Shown one piece after another: positions 34,701-42,129 of a stretch of DNA of 64,000 bases. The position numbers and the translations under genes were made by a program. Origin of the DNA: Mumia quercus (GTDB lineage Bacteria > Actinomycetota > Actinomycetes > Propionibacteriales > Nocardioidaceae); the NCBI RefSeq assembly GCF_025506335.1, contig NZ_JANZYO010000007.1, positions 216,308 to 280,307 on the forward strand, read 5' to 3'. The notes below the pieces were generated by a model that was not told the origin of the DNA, did not search any database, and saw nothing but the letters and a program-made list of their open reading frames with translations. Within the stretch, counting starts at the first letter, position 1; each line of letters opens with the position of its first letter.

Positions 34701-35694
34701 CGGGCGCCTCGAGCTGCGCCTCAACGACGTGTACGACTCGCAGTTCGGACGCAAGGTCATGGAGCAGATCCCGAAGGAGATCTCCGGCCGCGGCGCGATG
34801 GAGGGCGAGCGCCTCTTCCAGGCGGCGGTGCCCCGCATCGACGGCGTCCGCGACGTCGAGGACGTCTTCGAGGCCCAGAAGGAGCTGTTCGCGACCATCG
34901 CGAAGCGCTGGGAGGGCATCGCCGTGGAGCGCGTCCAGACGCTCGCCCCGGTGGTCCACCTCGAGGAGCTGCCGCCGGTCGACCCGGCGTACCCGGGCGT
35001 CCCGGTCGGGGTGCTCGACCGTAACCTGCGCGCCGTCTCGGTCAACCTCGTCGGCTCCAACCCGCACCTCCTGGTCTACGGCGACCCGGAGACGGGCAAG
35101 ACCAACTTCCTCAAGATGCTGCTGCGCGGCTACACGCAGCTGATGCCTCCGGAGAAGCTCGGCATCGTCCTCGTCGACTTCCGCCGCTCGCTCCTCGACG
35201 TCGTCCCCGAGGAGTACCTCGTCGCCTACTGCACCAACCGCGAGCAGACGGGTCAGGTCGCCGCCGAGCTCGCCGGGTCCCTCCACCAGCGGCTTCCCGG
35301 CCCGGAGGTGACGTCCGAGCAGCTGCGCGAGCGCTCCTGGTGGAACGGTCTGGAGCTGCTCGTCGTCGTCGACGACTACGACCTGGTAGCCACGTCGTCG
35401 GGCAATCCGCTGGACCCGCTGGTCGAGTACATCCCCCAGGGCAACGACCTCGGGTTCCACCTCGTCGTGTCACGGCGGGTCAACGGTCTCGCGCGGGCGC
35501 AGTTCGAGCCGATGCTCCAACGCCTCACCGACGTCTCGACCGCGGGCTTCATGTTCTCCGGCGACCGCCTCGAAGGGCGGCTCGTCGGCGGCGTCGCACC
35601 GGCACGCCTTCCCACCGGGCGTGCGCTCTACGTCAACCGCAACGGCTTGATCGGCCAGGTCCAGACCGGGCTCGTGCCGGGTGAGTCCTCCTGA
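31738..35694 (+). CDS. eccC: EccC-like type VII secretion ATPase with three FtsK-type domains
   Basis: A 1318-residue motor. Two transmembrane segments sit near residues 40-85 (MTMLMMPIMSGTGSLTMAL and ILVVAGFLVLIGSIAIGVV). Three ATPase domains follow with Walker A motifs GATGSGKSE (about 480), GAPQTGKST (about 828) and GDPETGKTN (about 1114), and a Walker B region LALMLVDFKGGATF in domain 1. This is the fused EccC/EssC layout that recruits substrates through their C-terminal signals. The ATG at 31738 has GAGG 6 nt upstream; an upstream in-frame ATG at 31675 lacks one. EccB, EccE and mycosin were not found nearby. Confidence 0.96.
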   Translation: MSTTLVKRPPRTAPPRVDDAPLSIHEPPHRTQAPTPAAGMTMLMMPIMSGTGSLTMALTQKDRPILVVAGFLVLIGSIAIGVVMIVSQRGGARRQMRESRERYLDYLEEMRLAVRERVTAQRTEQAWRFPRPDELIGLAADGTRRWERRPSHDDFLAVRLGTGEVPLSSGLALDVDTGPLNEFDPLCLNAAEELQQHYATLSEQPLTLPLRQCGQVAVVGHPGATRAVARTLLAQLVTLHAPGDLDVAVVRPEEAAADWDWVKWLPHTQSGRTFDGEVPARRVATSVAALTELLGAELDERLDRYQRSRGAGVVGSHLVVVVDHAGGSGGHLESPDPAIPLQALGIHVITLLPSPRHEPRPLDVRVEIGSDGSLFTNVHPVPFRADLLAEGTETTLARTLSGLRLSAEEGGENGLEGSVGLAEILGVRDPARLDTRQTWQPRALRDLLRVPIGVSEQGSPVLLDLKESAHGGMGPHGLVVGATGSGKSEMLRTLVSSLLVGHGPDRLALMLVDFKGGATFAAMEHIPHLAGMITNLQDDLTLVDRMRDALYGEMQRRQEVLKSAGNLPNVTAYQEKIDAGEPLEPLPHLLVIVDEFSELLTAKPDFAELFVAIGRIGRSIGVHLLLATQKLEMGKIRGLESHLSYRISLRTFSESESRDAIGVPDAYHLPPEPGSGYLKVDTTVFERFKAALVSSAYVPPTEGPKTSVPVVPYVAVNGIGAWIAEQAAAERQASLDEAAAEAASRKGGPTVLDVLCEQMTASGAPRVRPVWLDPLPPVLTLDAVQVVDEPGEPATVRAALGLVDEPAKQAQYALEWDFTGAGSNLVLAGAPQTGKSTLLRTMVASLALRYAPGTVAFYCIDYGGGTLQALRTLPHVAAVATRNDPERINRTVQEVMAVLDEREELFRRYDLESMQDYRRAREEGRIPRDVPGDVFLVIDGWATFREEYDALDYAVDEIAARGGAYGVHVVLTVTQSMQIRMRMQPSFGGRLELRLNDVYDSQFGRKVMEQIPKEISGRGAMEGERLFQAAVPRIDGVRDVEDVFEAQKELFATIAKRWEGIAVERVQTLAPVVHLEELPPVDPAYPGVPVGVLDRNLRAVSVNLVGSNPHLLVYGDPETGKTNFLKMLLRGYTQLMPPEKLGIVLVDFRRSLLDVVPEEYLVAYCTNREQTGQVAAELAGSLHQRLPGPEVTSEQLRERSWWNGLELLVVVDDYDLVATSSGNPLDPLVEYIPQGNDLGFHLVVSRRVNGLARAQFEPMLQRLTDVSTAGFMFSGDRLEGRLVGGVAPARLPTGRALYVNRNGLIGQVQTGLVPGESS

Positions 35695-35712
35695 CTCACC
35701 TCCACCCACCCC

Positions 35713-35762
35713 GTACGACGAGGGCCCTCCCGCAGACGCGGGACGGCCCTCGTGGGTCGTAC
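35713..35762. terminator. long hairpin between convergent eccC and ESX-like genes
   Basis: The arms GTACGACGAGGGCC (35713-35726) and GGCCCTC-N4-GTCGTAC (35745-35762) pair, and an inner stem TCCCGC-AGAC-GCGGGA extends it. No T-tract follows, as is common in high-GC actinobacteria. It lies between convergent genes and could stop transcription from both sides. Confidence 0.7.
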
Positions 35763-35769
35763 AGGTGGG

Positions 35770-36129
35770 TCAGACAGCCAGCCGGCGTCCCGACGTCGAG
35801 TTGACGTCGCGGTTGAGCACCGACTGCTGGTTCTGGAGGGCAGTGGTCTCGTTGCTCGTCTGAGCCACTGTCTTCGCCCCCTTCGACGTGTTGTTGCCGA
35901 GGTTGCTGACACCGTTGGCGAGCGCGTTGGCAGTCTGGACGGCCCAGGTCTGGAAGGCGTCGACACCGACGGTCACGTCACCGACACCGTGGCGGGTGCC
36001 GGGCGTCACCGCCTCGAGCGCCGTCACCAGCGTGCTCTTCGCCGTCTGGACGTCGCCAGAGAGCGCGGCGAGACGCTGACCGGCCGCGTGGGTCACGGTC
36101 GTGTCGTCGACCTCGTAGAACGGGGCCAT
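35770..36129 (-). CDS. small ESX-like helical protein, 119 aa
   Basis: A 119-residue mainly helical protein with no WXG motif. The C-terminal half has NLGNNTSKGAKTVAQTSNET and TALQNQQSVLNRDVN, which closely matches the 114-residue protein at 50173-50517 (LGANTSKGASTV, TNETTAAQN). AGGAG lies 5 nt upstream of the ATG. It is the third gene of a minus-strand trio of ~100-residue proteins between eccC and a large paralogue. It is likely a secreted ESX-type subunit or chaperone, by position and size only. Confidence 0.8.
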   Translation of the reverse strand: MAPFYEVDDTTVTHAAGQRLAALSGDVQTAKSTLVTALEAVTPGTRHGVGDVTVGVDAFQTWAVQTANALANGVSNLGNNTSKGAKTVAQTSNETTALQNQQSVLNRDVNSTSGRRLAV

Positions 36130-36145
36130 CGAGTCTCCTGGTGGG

Positions 36146-36439
36146 TCAGGCGCGGTTGCCGAAGAAGGACTGCATCCGCGGGATCGCGGAGTCGTTGATG
36201 TCCTGCGTCTTCTGGTCGGTCTGGTTGGACTTGACGGCGGCCTGGTGCAGCTCGTCTGCGCGCTCGTACGCCGTGCGGTGGACCGCGTGGGCCTCCTCGC
36301 TGCCGGCGCCCGACAGGTTGGCCGCGATCTGCCGTGCCGCGGTCTCGACCGTGTCCTGGTCGGTCTGAGCGCCGCCGGCGAACTCCTTGCCGGAGGAGTT
36401 GATGTCCTCGCTGGCGGACTTGTCGTAACGGATCTTCAC
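36146..36439 (-). CDS. WXG100-like protein lacking the WXG tryptophan, 97 aa
   Basis: A 97-residue protein of WXG100 size with two helical halves around LSGAGSEEAHAVHRTAYERA. The central turn that normally reads W-x-G is SGAG here. YERAD matches the Y-x-x-x-D/E export motif of type VII substrates, though it lies inside the protein rather than at the end. GAGGAG precedes the GTG start by 6 nt. It lies between the 118- and 119-residue genes (gaps of 33 and 16 nt). Confidence 0.8.
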   Translation of the reverse strand: MKIRYDKSASEDINSSGKEFAGGAQTDQDTVETAARQIAANLSGAGSEEAHAVHRTAYERADELHQAAVKSNQTDQKTQDINDSAIPRMQSFFGNRA

Positions 36440-36472
36440 GTCGTGCTCCTCTTCCTACGGGCTCTCGGGCCG

Positions 36473-36829
36473 TCAGGCCTGGATGTCGCGGCGCAGCGAC
36501 GTCGCCGTCGACTCGCCGTCCGTGGCGGACACCTTCTGCAGCGAGCTCGACTCCTCGGTCGTCTGCGCCTGCGCCTGCTCACCGCGGTTGATGTTGGTGC
36601 CGACCGTGGCGACGTTGTTGGCGTTGGCCTGCTTCGCCGAGGCGAGGGCCGTGTGCGCGGCACGCTGCGCGTTGCCGGCCGGGCCGACGTTCAGGCCCTC
36701 CGTGGCCTGCGTGCGGCCGAGGTGGCGTGTGGCGGACGAGGACGCGTCCTCGCTCGCCGTGCCGTGACCGCTCTTGGCGGACTTGGTCAGTGAACCGAGC
36801 TCTTCGTTACCCCAGTAGTTGGCACCCAT
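36473..36829 (-). CDS. small ESX-like helical protein, 118 aa
   Basis: A 118-residue Ala/Ser/Thr-rich protein: YWGNEELGSLTKSAKSG near the start (YWGN is the only W-x-G-like spot and is N-terminal), then AHTALASAKQANANNVATVG and QTTEESSSLQKVSATDGES. The length and helical content resemble WXG100/ESX proteins. It is the first gene of the minus-strand trio and diverges from the 838-residue protein gene across 165 bp. The ATG at 36829 has a weak, distant GGAG-like site. Confidence 0.72.
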   Translation of the reverse strand: MGANYWGNEELGSLTKSAKSGHGTASEDASSSATRHLGRTQATEGLNVGPAGNAQRAAHTALASAKQANANNVATVGTNINRGEQAQAQTTEESSSLQKVSATDGESTATSLRRDIQA

Positions 36830-36994
36830 GGTGCAGCAAACCTCTCCTCAGACGACGAGTCACTACAGACCTTACGACGATCAGGGTCCACCGCCGCAAG
36901 ACCACGAGCGTCGCGCGGCGGCGCTTCCTCTCTGACACCGCATGTCGTTAGAGTCTGTGCGTCCGCAACTCCACTGCAGGAAGGTTGGCTCGGG
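36830..36994. promoter_or_regulatory. divergent promoter region of the ESX-like cassette
   Basis: This 165-bp gap separates the minus-strand trio from the plus-strand large-protein gene. A TAGAGT -10-like box at 36949-36954 points to the plus strand, 40 nt upstream of the start. On the minus strand TAAGGT follows a TTGCGG about 19 nt away, a weak candidate for the trio. Both are low-confidence sites; no operator palindrome was seen. Confidence 0.35.
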
Positions 36995-39511
36995 ATGCGC
37001 CCTGAGGACGGTGGCGGCGGCTCCACACTGCTCATCGCGGGTTTCGAGCGGCACGACGTCTCTCCCGGCACGCTCTCCTCTCAGGCCGAGGCCGTCGCTG
37101 CGCCTGCGGGCGACGTCGAGAGCTTCAACGCCGACCTGAGCAAGAAGCACAACACCGCGCGCGAGGGCGTCGCCGGCGTCATCGCCACCGCGATGGAGGG
37201 CGCCGACACGCCCACGAAGAACCAGGCCCGCGACCTGATCCAGGGCATCACGATCGGCGCCGGCGCGATCCGTCTCTTCGGCACGGCCGTCGAGACGTTC
37301 AACGGCACGGTCGACCGGCTCAACAGCCAGATCCGGGCCGAGCTGACCCGCGACAAGCAGCTTGAGAAGAAGGCCGCACTGTCCGGCCAGCACGCCGGTG
37401 CGGTCGAGACGCTCCAGTCGGCCGCGCGCACCGCCAAGGGCCAGCTGAGCGACCCGCTCGATCCCAAGAACGTCAAGGCCCTGTACGCCGCAGGCGCGCT
37501 GCCGGCCTTCGCGCCCGCGACCTTCTCCAACGTCGTCGACCTGACTAAGGTCAAGCTGAAGGCGCTCCCGTACGACGTCGCCAACCTGTCAGCCCAGGAG
37601 CAGGCGCAGTACGTCGTCGACCACGCGAAGAACCTCGACGCGCAGTTCATCGCGATGCTCAGCCCTGCGGTGAGGGGCCTGGTCGCCAACCTCGTCGCCG
37701 AGGACATCCGCACCAAGGCGATCGACGCCGACACCGTCGCGACCCTCACGCTGATGCAGGACGACGCGGCGTTCGCCCACCGGCTCTACTCGACGGTCAC
37801 CCCGAACGAGATGGCCGACGCCATCCAGCACCTCTCGAGCGACGCCTACGGCACGCCGTCGGGCGGTGTGCAGTCCCACGCCAGCGCGCCTCCGCCGCCT
37901 GACAAAGAGGCGATCGACCTCTACCGCAACTTCCTCGCCGCCGCGGGCGGCACCATGGCGACGTACTCCCTGGGCACCGGCCAGTACGCACCTCCCGCCG
38001 ATGCCGGCACCACCTGGGGCAAGGCGATCTGCGACGAGGACAACCCGGAGAACGCCGCGGCGATCAGCCTCCTGCTCCGCTCCGGCGGCCACACGAACGA
38101 GTTCGAGGCGAAGTTCCTCTCCAGCCTCGCCAACGAGGTCTACGAGTACGAGCGCGAGCACGCCGGCGACCGTCCGTGGGGCAGCAGGGGCGACGACTCG
38201 CACCCTCCGGTCTACGACCCCTACCCCTGGGGCATGGACAAGGACCCGCTCTACTCGACGTACGGGCGCGCGATGCCCGACGCCTTCGCGAACGTCCTCG
38301 CCTCGATGGAGAAGAGCCCCGACGCAGCGCAGAAGTTCTTCACGACCGATGCCGGCGAGGTCGACAAGGACAAGCTCGACTACCTCATCGGCAAGAAGGA
38401 CGGCAACGACGTCGACGCGCGGACGTTCTCGGCCCGCTACGGCAGCGACGAGGGCAACGGCCTCGGCCTGGCGCTGGAGGCGGCCACCGTGGGCGGCGGC
38501 GACCGCGAGGTCGGCGCAGCGATCACGACCGACGTCTTCAAGAAGATCGCCGACCTGTCGGGGCACGGTGCCGGCGGTGTGGGCCCCGACGCGATGTACG
38601 ACTCCTGGCACGTCTGGCCGAAGATGACCGACAGTCTGGGAGCGATGGCCTCCGGCTACACCGACGACATCTACGACCTGCTCTCGAACACCCCTCCGGA
38701 CAAGGGTCCGACGCATCTCGACATCCTGCCGAGCGAGCTTGAGAAGGTGCTGGGCGAGATCGGCAACGGCGACGACAAGACCGGGCTGCAGACGCTCACC
38801 GCCGCGATGCTGCTGGAGTGCAACGAGGCGACGGCGGAGCACCTCAAGGGCCTCAACGGTCCGAAGACGCTCGACGCCCTCGAGGGCACCGGCCTGGAGG
38901 GGGTGCAGGCCACCAACGGCGACGTCATGGGCAACCTGCTCAACAAGGGACTCGCGATCAGCACGAGCGAGGAAGAGCTCGCGAAGGCGCGCGAGGAGCT
39001 GCTGTCGAAGGCCTTCGACGTCACGACCGGGTTCCTTCCCGGCGGGGGCAGGGTGCTCGGCGAGACTGCGAGCGAGTTCGCCAAGACCTCGTACGACACC
39101 CTGCAGGGCGAGGCACTCGATCAGCTCAAGAGCACGATCGCCTCGTCGCCGAGCACGGACGGCTACCTGGACGGCGCCACCGGCGACGTCGACGAGAAGC
39201 TCAAGTACGGCGCGATCAACGAGCTCTACCGTCATGGCTACCTCGGCCCGCAGGACGTCACGGGCATCGAGGAGCCGTTCAAGGGTGTCCCGAAGGAGAT
39301 CCTCATCGGTGACCCGCCGCAGATCCGACCCGACCTGTACGACAAGGACGGCTGGGAGAAGATCGGGGGCGACGACATGAGCGACGCCGAGCGCACCAAG
39401 ATCCAGCAGGCCTGGCAGGAGTGGCGCAACTCCGACGCACGGTCCAAGATCGACAACCTGAGCCACCAGACGACCTTCATGCAGCACTTCATCGACCCGA
39501 CGGTGCGCTGA
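36995..39511 (+). CDS. large ESX-cassette protein A (paralogue family), 838 aa
   Basis: An 838-residue protein without signal peptide or clear membrane helices. Residues about 15-210 form a helical domain shared with the 480-residue protein at 40141 and, more weakly, with the 831-residue protein at 53035: FERHDVSPGTLSSQAEAVA, GDVESFNADLSKKHNTAREG, PTKNQARDLIQGI, LSDPLDPKNVKALYAAGALP. Middle segments (NVLASMEKSPDAAQKFFT, LDYLIGKKDG, LGLALEAATVGGG) match the 831-residue paralogue (ALSTNADAARDFFTSS, DYLLTDREW) and recall large actinobacterial DUF6571-type proteins, from memory. The C-terminus is predicted helical. A secreted type VII effector or cell-surface protein is inferred from the EccC/EccD neighbourhood. 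A lipoprotein gene follows directly. Confidence 0.88.
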   Translation: MRPEDGGGGSTLLIAGFERHDVSPGTLSSQAEAVAAPAGDVESFNADLSKKHNTAREGVAGVIATAMEGADTPTKNQARDLIQGITIGAGAIRLFGTAVETFNGTVDRLNSQIRAELTRDKQLEKKAALSGQHAGAVETLQSAARTAKGQLSDPLDPKNVKALYAAGALPAFAPATFSNVVDLTKVKLKALPYDVANLSAQEQAQYVVDHAKNLDAQFIAMLSPAVRGLVANLVAEDIRTKAIDADTVATLTLMQDDAAFAHRLYSTVTPNEMADAIQHLSSDAYGTPSGGVQSHASAPPPPDKEAIDLYRNFLAAAGGTMATYSLGTGQYAPPADAGTTWGKAICDEDNPENAAAISLLLRSGGHTNEFEAKFLSSLANEVYEYEREHAGDRPWGSRGDDSHPPVYDPYPWGMDKDPLYSTYGRAMPDAFANVLASMEKSPDAAQKFFTTDAGEVDKDKLDYLIGKKDGNDVDARTFSARYGSDEGNGLGLALEAATVGGGDREVGAAITTDVFKKIADLSGHGAGGVGPDAMYDSWHVWPKMTDSLGAMASGYTDDIYDLLSNTPPDKGPTHLDILPSELEKVLGEIGNGDDKTGLQTLTAAMLLECNEATAEHLKGLNGPKTLDALEGTGLEGVQATNGDVMGNLLNKGLAISTSEEELAKAREELLSKAFDVTTGFLPGGGRVLGETASEFAKTSYDTLQGEALDQLKSTIASSPSTDGYLDGATGDVDEKLKYGAINELYRHGYLGPQDVTGIEEPFKGVPKEILIGDPPQIRPDLYDKDGWEKIGGDDMSDAERTKIQQAWQEWRNSDARSKIDNLSHQTTFMQHFIDPTVR

Positions 39512-39514
39512 GTG

Positions 39515-40075
39515 ATGGCTCGACGAACGTGGAGTCACCGCGTCGCGGTGGTCGCGTCGGTGGTCTTCGCCACCGGGCTGCTCGCCGCCTGCGACGACAC
39601 CTCCGAGGACGACACGTCCTCTCTCCTCTGCAACGTCCTCGACCCCGAGGTCGCGCAGCCGATCGTGGGCGACGTGACGGTCTCGGCGTTCGGCGGCGAC
39701 AACCTCGACGCGACGCGCCGCCAGGGCAACGGTCTCGACTGCCAGGTGACCACGGGCAAGGGCAGCGAGACCCTGATCTCGATCGCCCTGCGGGACACCA
39801 CCGACCAAGCCGACTGGGAGGCGACCAAGGCTCGGTTCGCCAAGACAGCGGCCGGTGAGCCCGCGTGCACGCCGCGGACGAACGAGCCGTTCGGCTACAC
39901 GTGCGAGGGCATCGACGGCACCGACGAGACGACGGTCGCCCTGCTCTTCGACAACCGGTGGGTGCGGGTGGTGGCCCGGACCCGCGACGGCGACGCACCG
40001 CCGGACCCTGACTCGGTCGTCGCCATCGCCGAAGACGTCGACGCCAACCTCGACGCGTACGACGAGAAGCAGTGA
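39515..40075 (+). CDS. lipoprotein paired with large protein A, 186 aa
   Basis: A predicted lipoprotein with a basic start and lipobox FATGLLAACDD. The mature domain has four Cys (SLLCNVLD, LDCQVTTG, PACTPRT, YTCEGID) and acidic stretches. It starts 4 nt after the stop of the 838-residue gene (GTG at 39512 is an alternative start directly before this ATG). Its partner position, repeated in the next module, suggests a membrane-anchored partner, perhaps immunity or surface tethering (inference). Confidence 0.85.
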   Translation: MARRTWSHRVAVVASVVFATGLLAACDDTSEDDTSSLLCNVLDPEVAQPIVGDVTVSAFGGDNLDATRRQGNGLDCQVTTGKGSETLISIALRDTTDQADWEATKARFAKTAAGEPACTPRTNEPFGYTCEGIDGTDETTVALLFDNRWVRVVARTRDGDAPPDPDSVVAIAEDVDANLDAYDEKQ

Positions 40076-40140
40076 GCGCTGAGCCGCGAGGCCATTAGGG
40101 TCGAGGCGTCGGAGGTTCCGCGAGAGGGGTGGGGTGCCGG

Positions 40141-41583
40141 ATGCGTCCAGACGAGGGTGGCAGCAGTCCGACGCTCCAGATCGACGGCTTCCCGAGGCAC
40201 GACGTCTCGCCGGCCACGCTGACCGCGCAGGCCGAGGCGGTTGCTAAGCCGGCCGGCGACGTCGAGAACTTCAACGCGGACCTGTCGCGCCAGCACAACA
40301 CGGCCAAGGACGGGGTCGCGGGTGTCCTCGCCGACGCGATGAAGGACGCCGACACCCCCACCAAGAACAAGGCCCGCGCGCTCATCCAGGGCATCATCGT
40401 CGCCTCTGGGGCGATCCGGGACTTCGCCGGTGCGGTGGAGACGTTCAACCAGGCGATCGACCGGCTCAACAGCCAGATCCGCGCAGAGCCCACCAAGGAG
40501 AAGCAGCAGGCCAAGAAGGCGGAGCTGGGCTTCCAGTACCCGTACGTCGTCCAGGCGCTGGAGCTCGCCGCCCGCACCGCGAAGCAGCGGCTCTCCGACC
40601 CTCTGGACCCCGACCACGTCAAGGCGTTGTACGCCGCCGGCGCGCTGCCGTCGTTCGCTGCGGCGATCTACTCCAACATCGTCGACCTCACGAAGGTCTC
40701 GCTGCGGACGATGCCGTTCGACCTCGCCGCGATGACGCCGGCCGAGCGTGCGGCGTTCCTCAAGGCCCACCCGGACGTCGCGGTCGCCGTCATGGAGCTC
40801 ACCCTGCGCAACGAGGGCCTGCTGACCGGCCCCCCTCCTGACGGCTACTACCGCGAGTGGCTCGCCAACGCCGCACGACGAGGAGTCAGCGTCGACACGA
40901 TCGTCGACATCGCGCGCACCCACGACATCCGCCCGGACGACTTCGCCGTCTTCGACGGCATGGAGCGCCTGACCGACCCCGACGGCAAGTCGTTCTTCCT
41001 CCTGCCGCCGGGGATCAGCGGAGACGACGCACGCCGCGCCGTCCTCATGACCTACGTCCTCAACGCGGGCACCGACTACGGCACGGCGAGCCCGCAGAAC
41101 AACTTCCCCGAGACTCCGTACTCCGCCCAGGAGATCCAGCGGATCATCGACCGCCAGGGCAAGAACGACTGGAGCTACGACCAGGACGTCGGGTTCGTCC
41201 ACGGCAACGGCGGACGCATGATGACGACGCCGAACGGCATGCTCATGGGCCTGGGCGGCAACTGGGTCCAGGACCTCTTCAGTCAGCGAGGCGGCACGGC
41301 GTGGGGTGACATCTTCATGGCCAACGTGGATGACGTGAAGGGCGAGTCCGCGGCCCAGACGCTACGAGAGACGGTGGCGGGAGGTGTCGCGGTCTACGAG
41401 CACGACGACGGCACGATCGGCCCCGGCCAGTCGCGCCTCGATCTGGACCGCCTCCTCCACCATGAGGAGCGCCACTCCCAGCAGTGGGCCGAGAAGGGCT
41501 ACGGCGGCATGATCTGGGACATGGCGACCGGCGGCGCGGACGACATCGAGAAGGACGCAGGGCTCGAGGACGGCGGCTACTGA
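40141..41583 (+). CDS. large ESX-cassette protein B with HExxH motif, 480 aa
   Basis: A 480-residue protein whose first ~210 residues match the N-terminal domain of the 838-residue protein closely (FPRHDVSPATLTAQAEAVA, NFNADLSRQHNTAKDGVAG, PTKNKARALIQGII, LSDPLDPDHVKALYAAGALP). The C-terminal 250 residues differ completely and end with LLHHEERHSQQWAEKGYGG: HEERH at residues 441-445 is an HExxH zinc-protease-type motif. Short GNGG and GLGGNWVQD loops precede it. This is the pattern of a shared trafficking domain with a swapped catalytic end. The ATG at 40141 is chosen to match the paralogue; a GTG at 40129 is in frame. Confidence 0.9.
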   Translation: MRPDEGGSSPTLQIDGFPRHDVSPATLTAQAEAVAKPAGDVENFNADLSRQHNTAKDGVAGVLADAMKDADTPTKNKARALIQGIIVASGAIRDFAGAVETFNQAIDRLNSQIRAEPTKEKQQAKKAELGFQYPYVVQALELAARTAKQRLSDPLDPDHVKALYAAGALPSFAAAIYSNIVDLTKVSLRTMPFDLAAMTPAERAAFLKAHPDVAVAVMELTLRNEGLLTGPPPDGYYREWLANAARRGVSVDTIVDIARTHDIRPDDFAVFDGMERLTDPDGKSFFLLPPGISGDDARRAVLMTYVLNAGTDYGTASPQNNFPETPYSAQEIQRIIDRQGKNDWSYDQDVGFVHGNGGRMMTTPNGMLMGLGGNWVQDLFSQRGGTAWGDIFMANVDDVKGESAAQTLRETVAGGVAVYEHDDGTIGPGQSRLDLDRLLHHEERHSQQWAEKGYGGMIWDMATGGADDIEKDAGLEDGGY

Positions 41584-42125
41584 TGCCTCGGCTCGCGCTG
41601 CGACGGTCGACGGCCGTCGCAGCCCTCGTCGTGGTGGCGGCTGGGCTCACGGCGTGCGACGGAGACGCGCCGTACGCGCCCTCGCTCCCTCTCGTCTCGG
41701 GATTCCGCTCGGACGGCACTGCTCTGCAGATGTGGGCCGGGGCACCGTGCGAGCAGGTGACCGAGGTGCGTTATGTCTTCCGAGCCGATGACGGGACCCT
41801 CGTCCGCGCCGTCTTCACGTCCGCGAAGCCGCAGACCCTGGAGCGCCTCGTCATCGGCCGTGATCTGCCCGGGTTCGCCGTGGAAGAGGCGCTCCCGGAG
41901 GATTTCGCGTGGGACGCCTACCAGGCGCTCACGGTGACGTTCGAGACCCGCGAAGGCCCGCGCCCCGTCACGACGAACCTCGGACCCCTCGCGTCCCAGA
42001 CGTCCCCGCACGGCGAGGACGAGTACTACGTCCGTGGCGAAGGCTGGCTCGACGAGGACCAGATCCGAGCAGGTGACACCAAGGACTTCCTCACCGTGTG
42101 CACCCCTGACCCTGCCGACAGCTGA
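41583..42125 (+). CDS. lipoprotein paired with large protein B, 180 aa
   Basis: A 180-residue predicted lipoprotein (VAALVVVAAGLTACDG gives lipobox Cys). The mature part has two further Cys (APCEQVTEV, LTVCTPDP) and a beta-rich look (VRYVFRADDGTLVRAVFTS). Its ATG overlaps the stop of the HExxH protein by 1 nt (TGATG), so translation is coupled. It does not closely resemble the first lipoprotein in sequence, which fits partners that track diverged C-termini (inference). Confidence 0.86.
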   Translation: MPRLALRRSTAVAALVVVAAGLTACDGDAPYAPSLPLVSGFRSDGTALQMWAGAPCEQVTEVRYVFRADDGTLVRAVFTSAKPQTLERLVIGRDLPGFAVEEALPEDFAWDAYQALTVTFETREGPRPVTTNLGPLASQTSPHGEDEYYVRGEGWLDEDQIRAGDTKDFLTVCTPDPADS

Positions 42126-42129
42126 GACC

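Noticed and set aside
37589..39808. 739-codon minus-strand open frame
   Set aside because: It is antisense to the 838-residue protein, which has paralogues in the window that confirm the plus strand as coding.
40129..40141. GTG 40129 as start of the HExxH protein
   Set aside because: The paralogue begins at the equivalent of ATG 40141 (MRP-acidic-Gly), so the extra four codons are unlikely.
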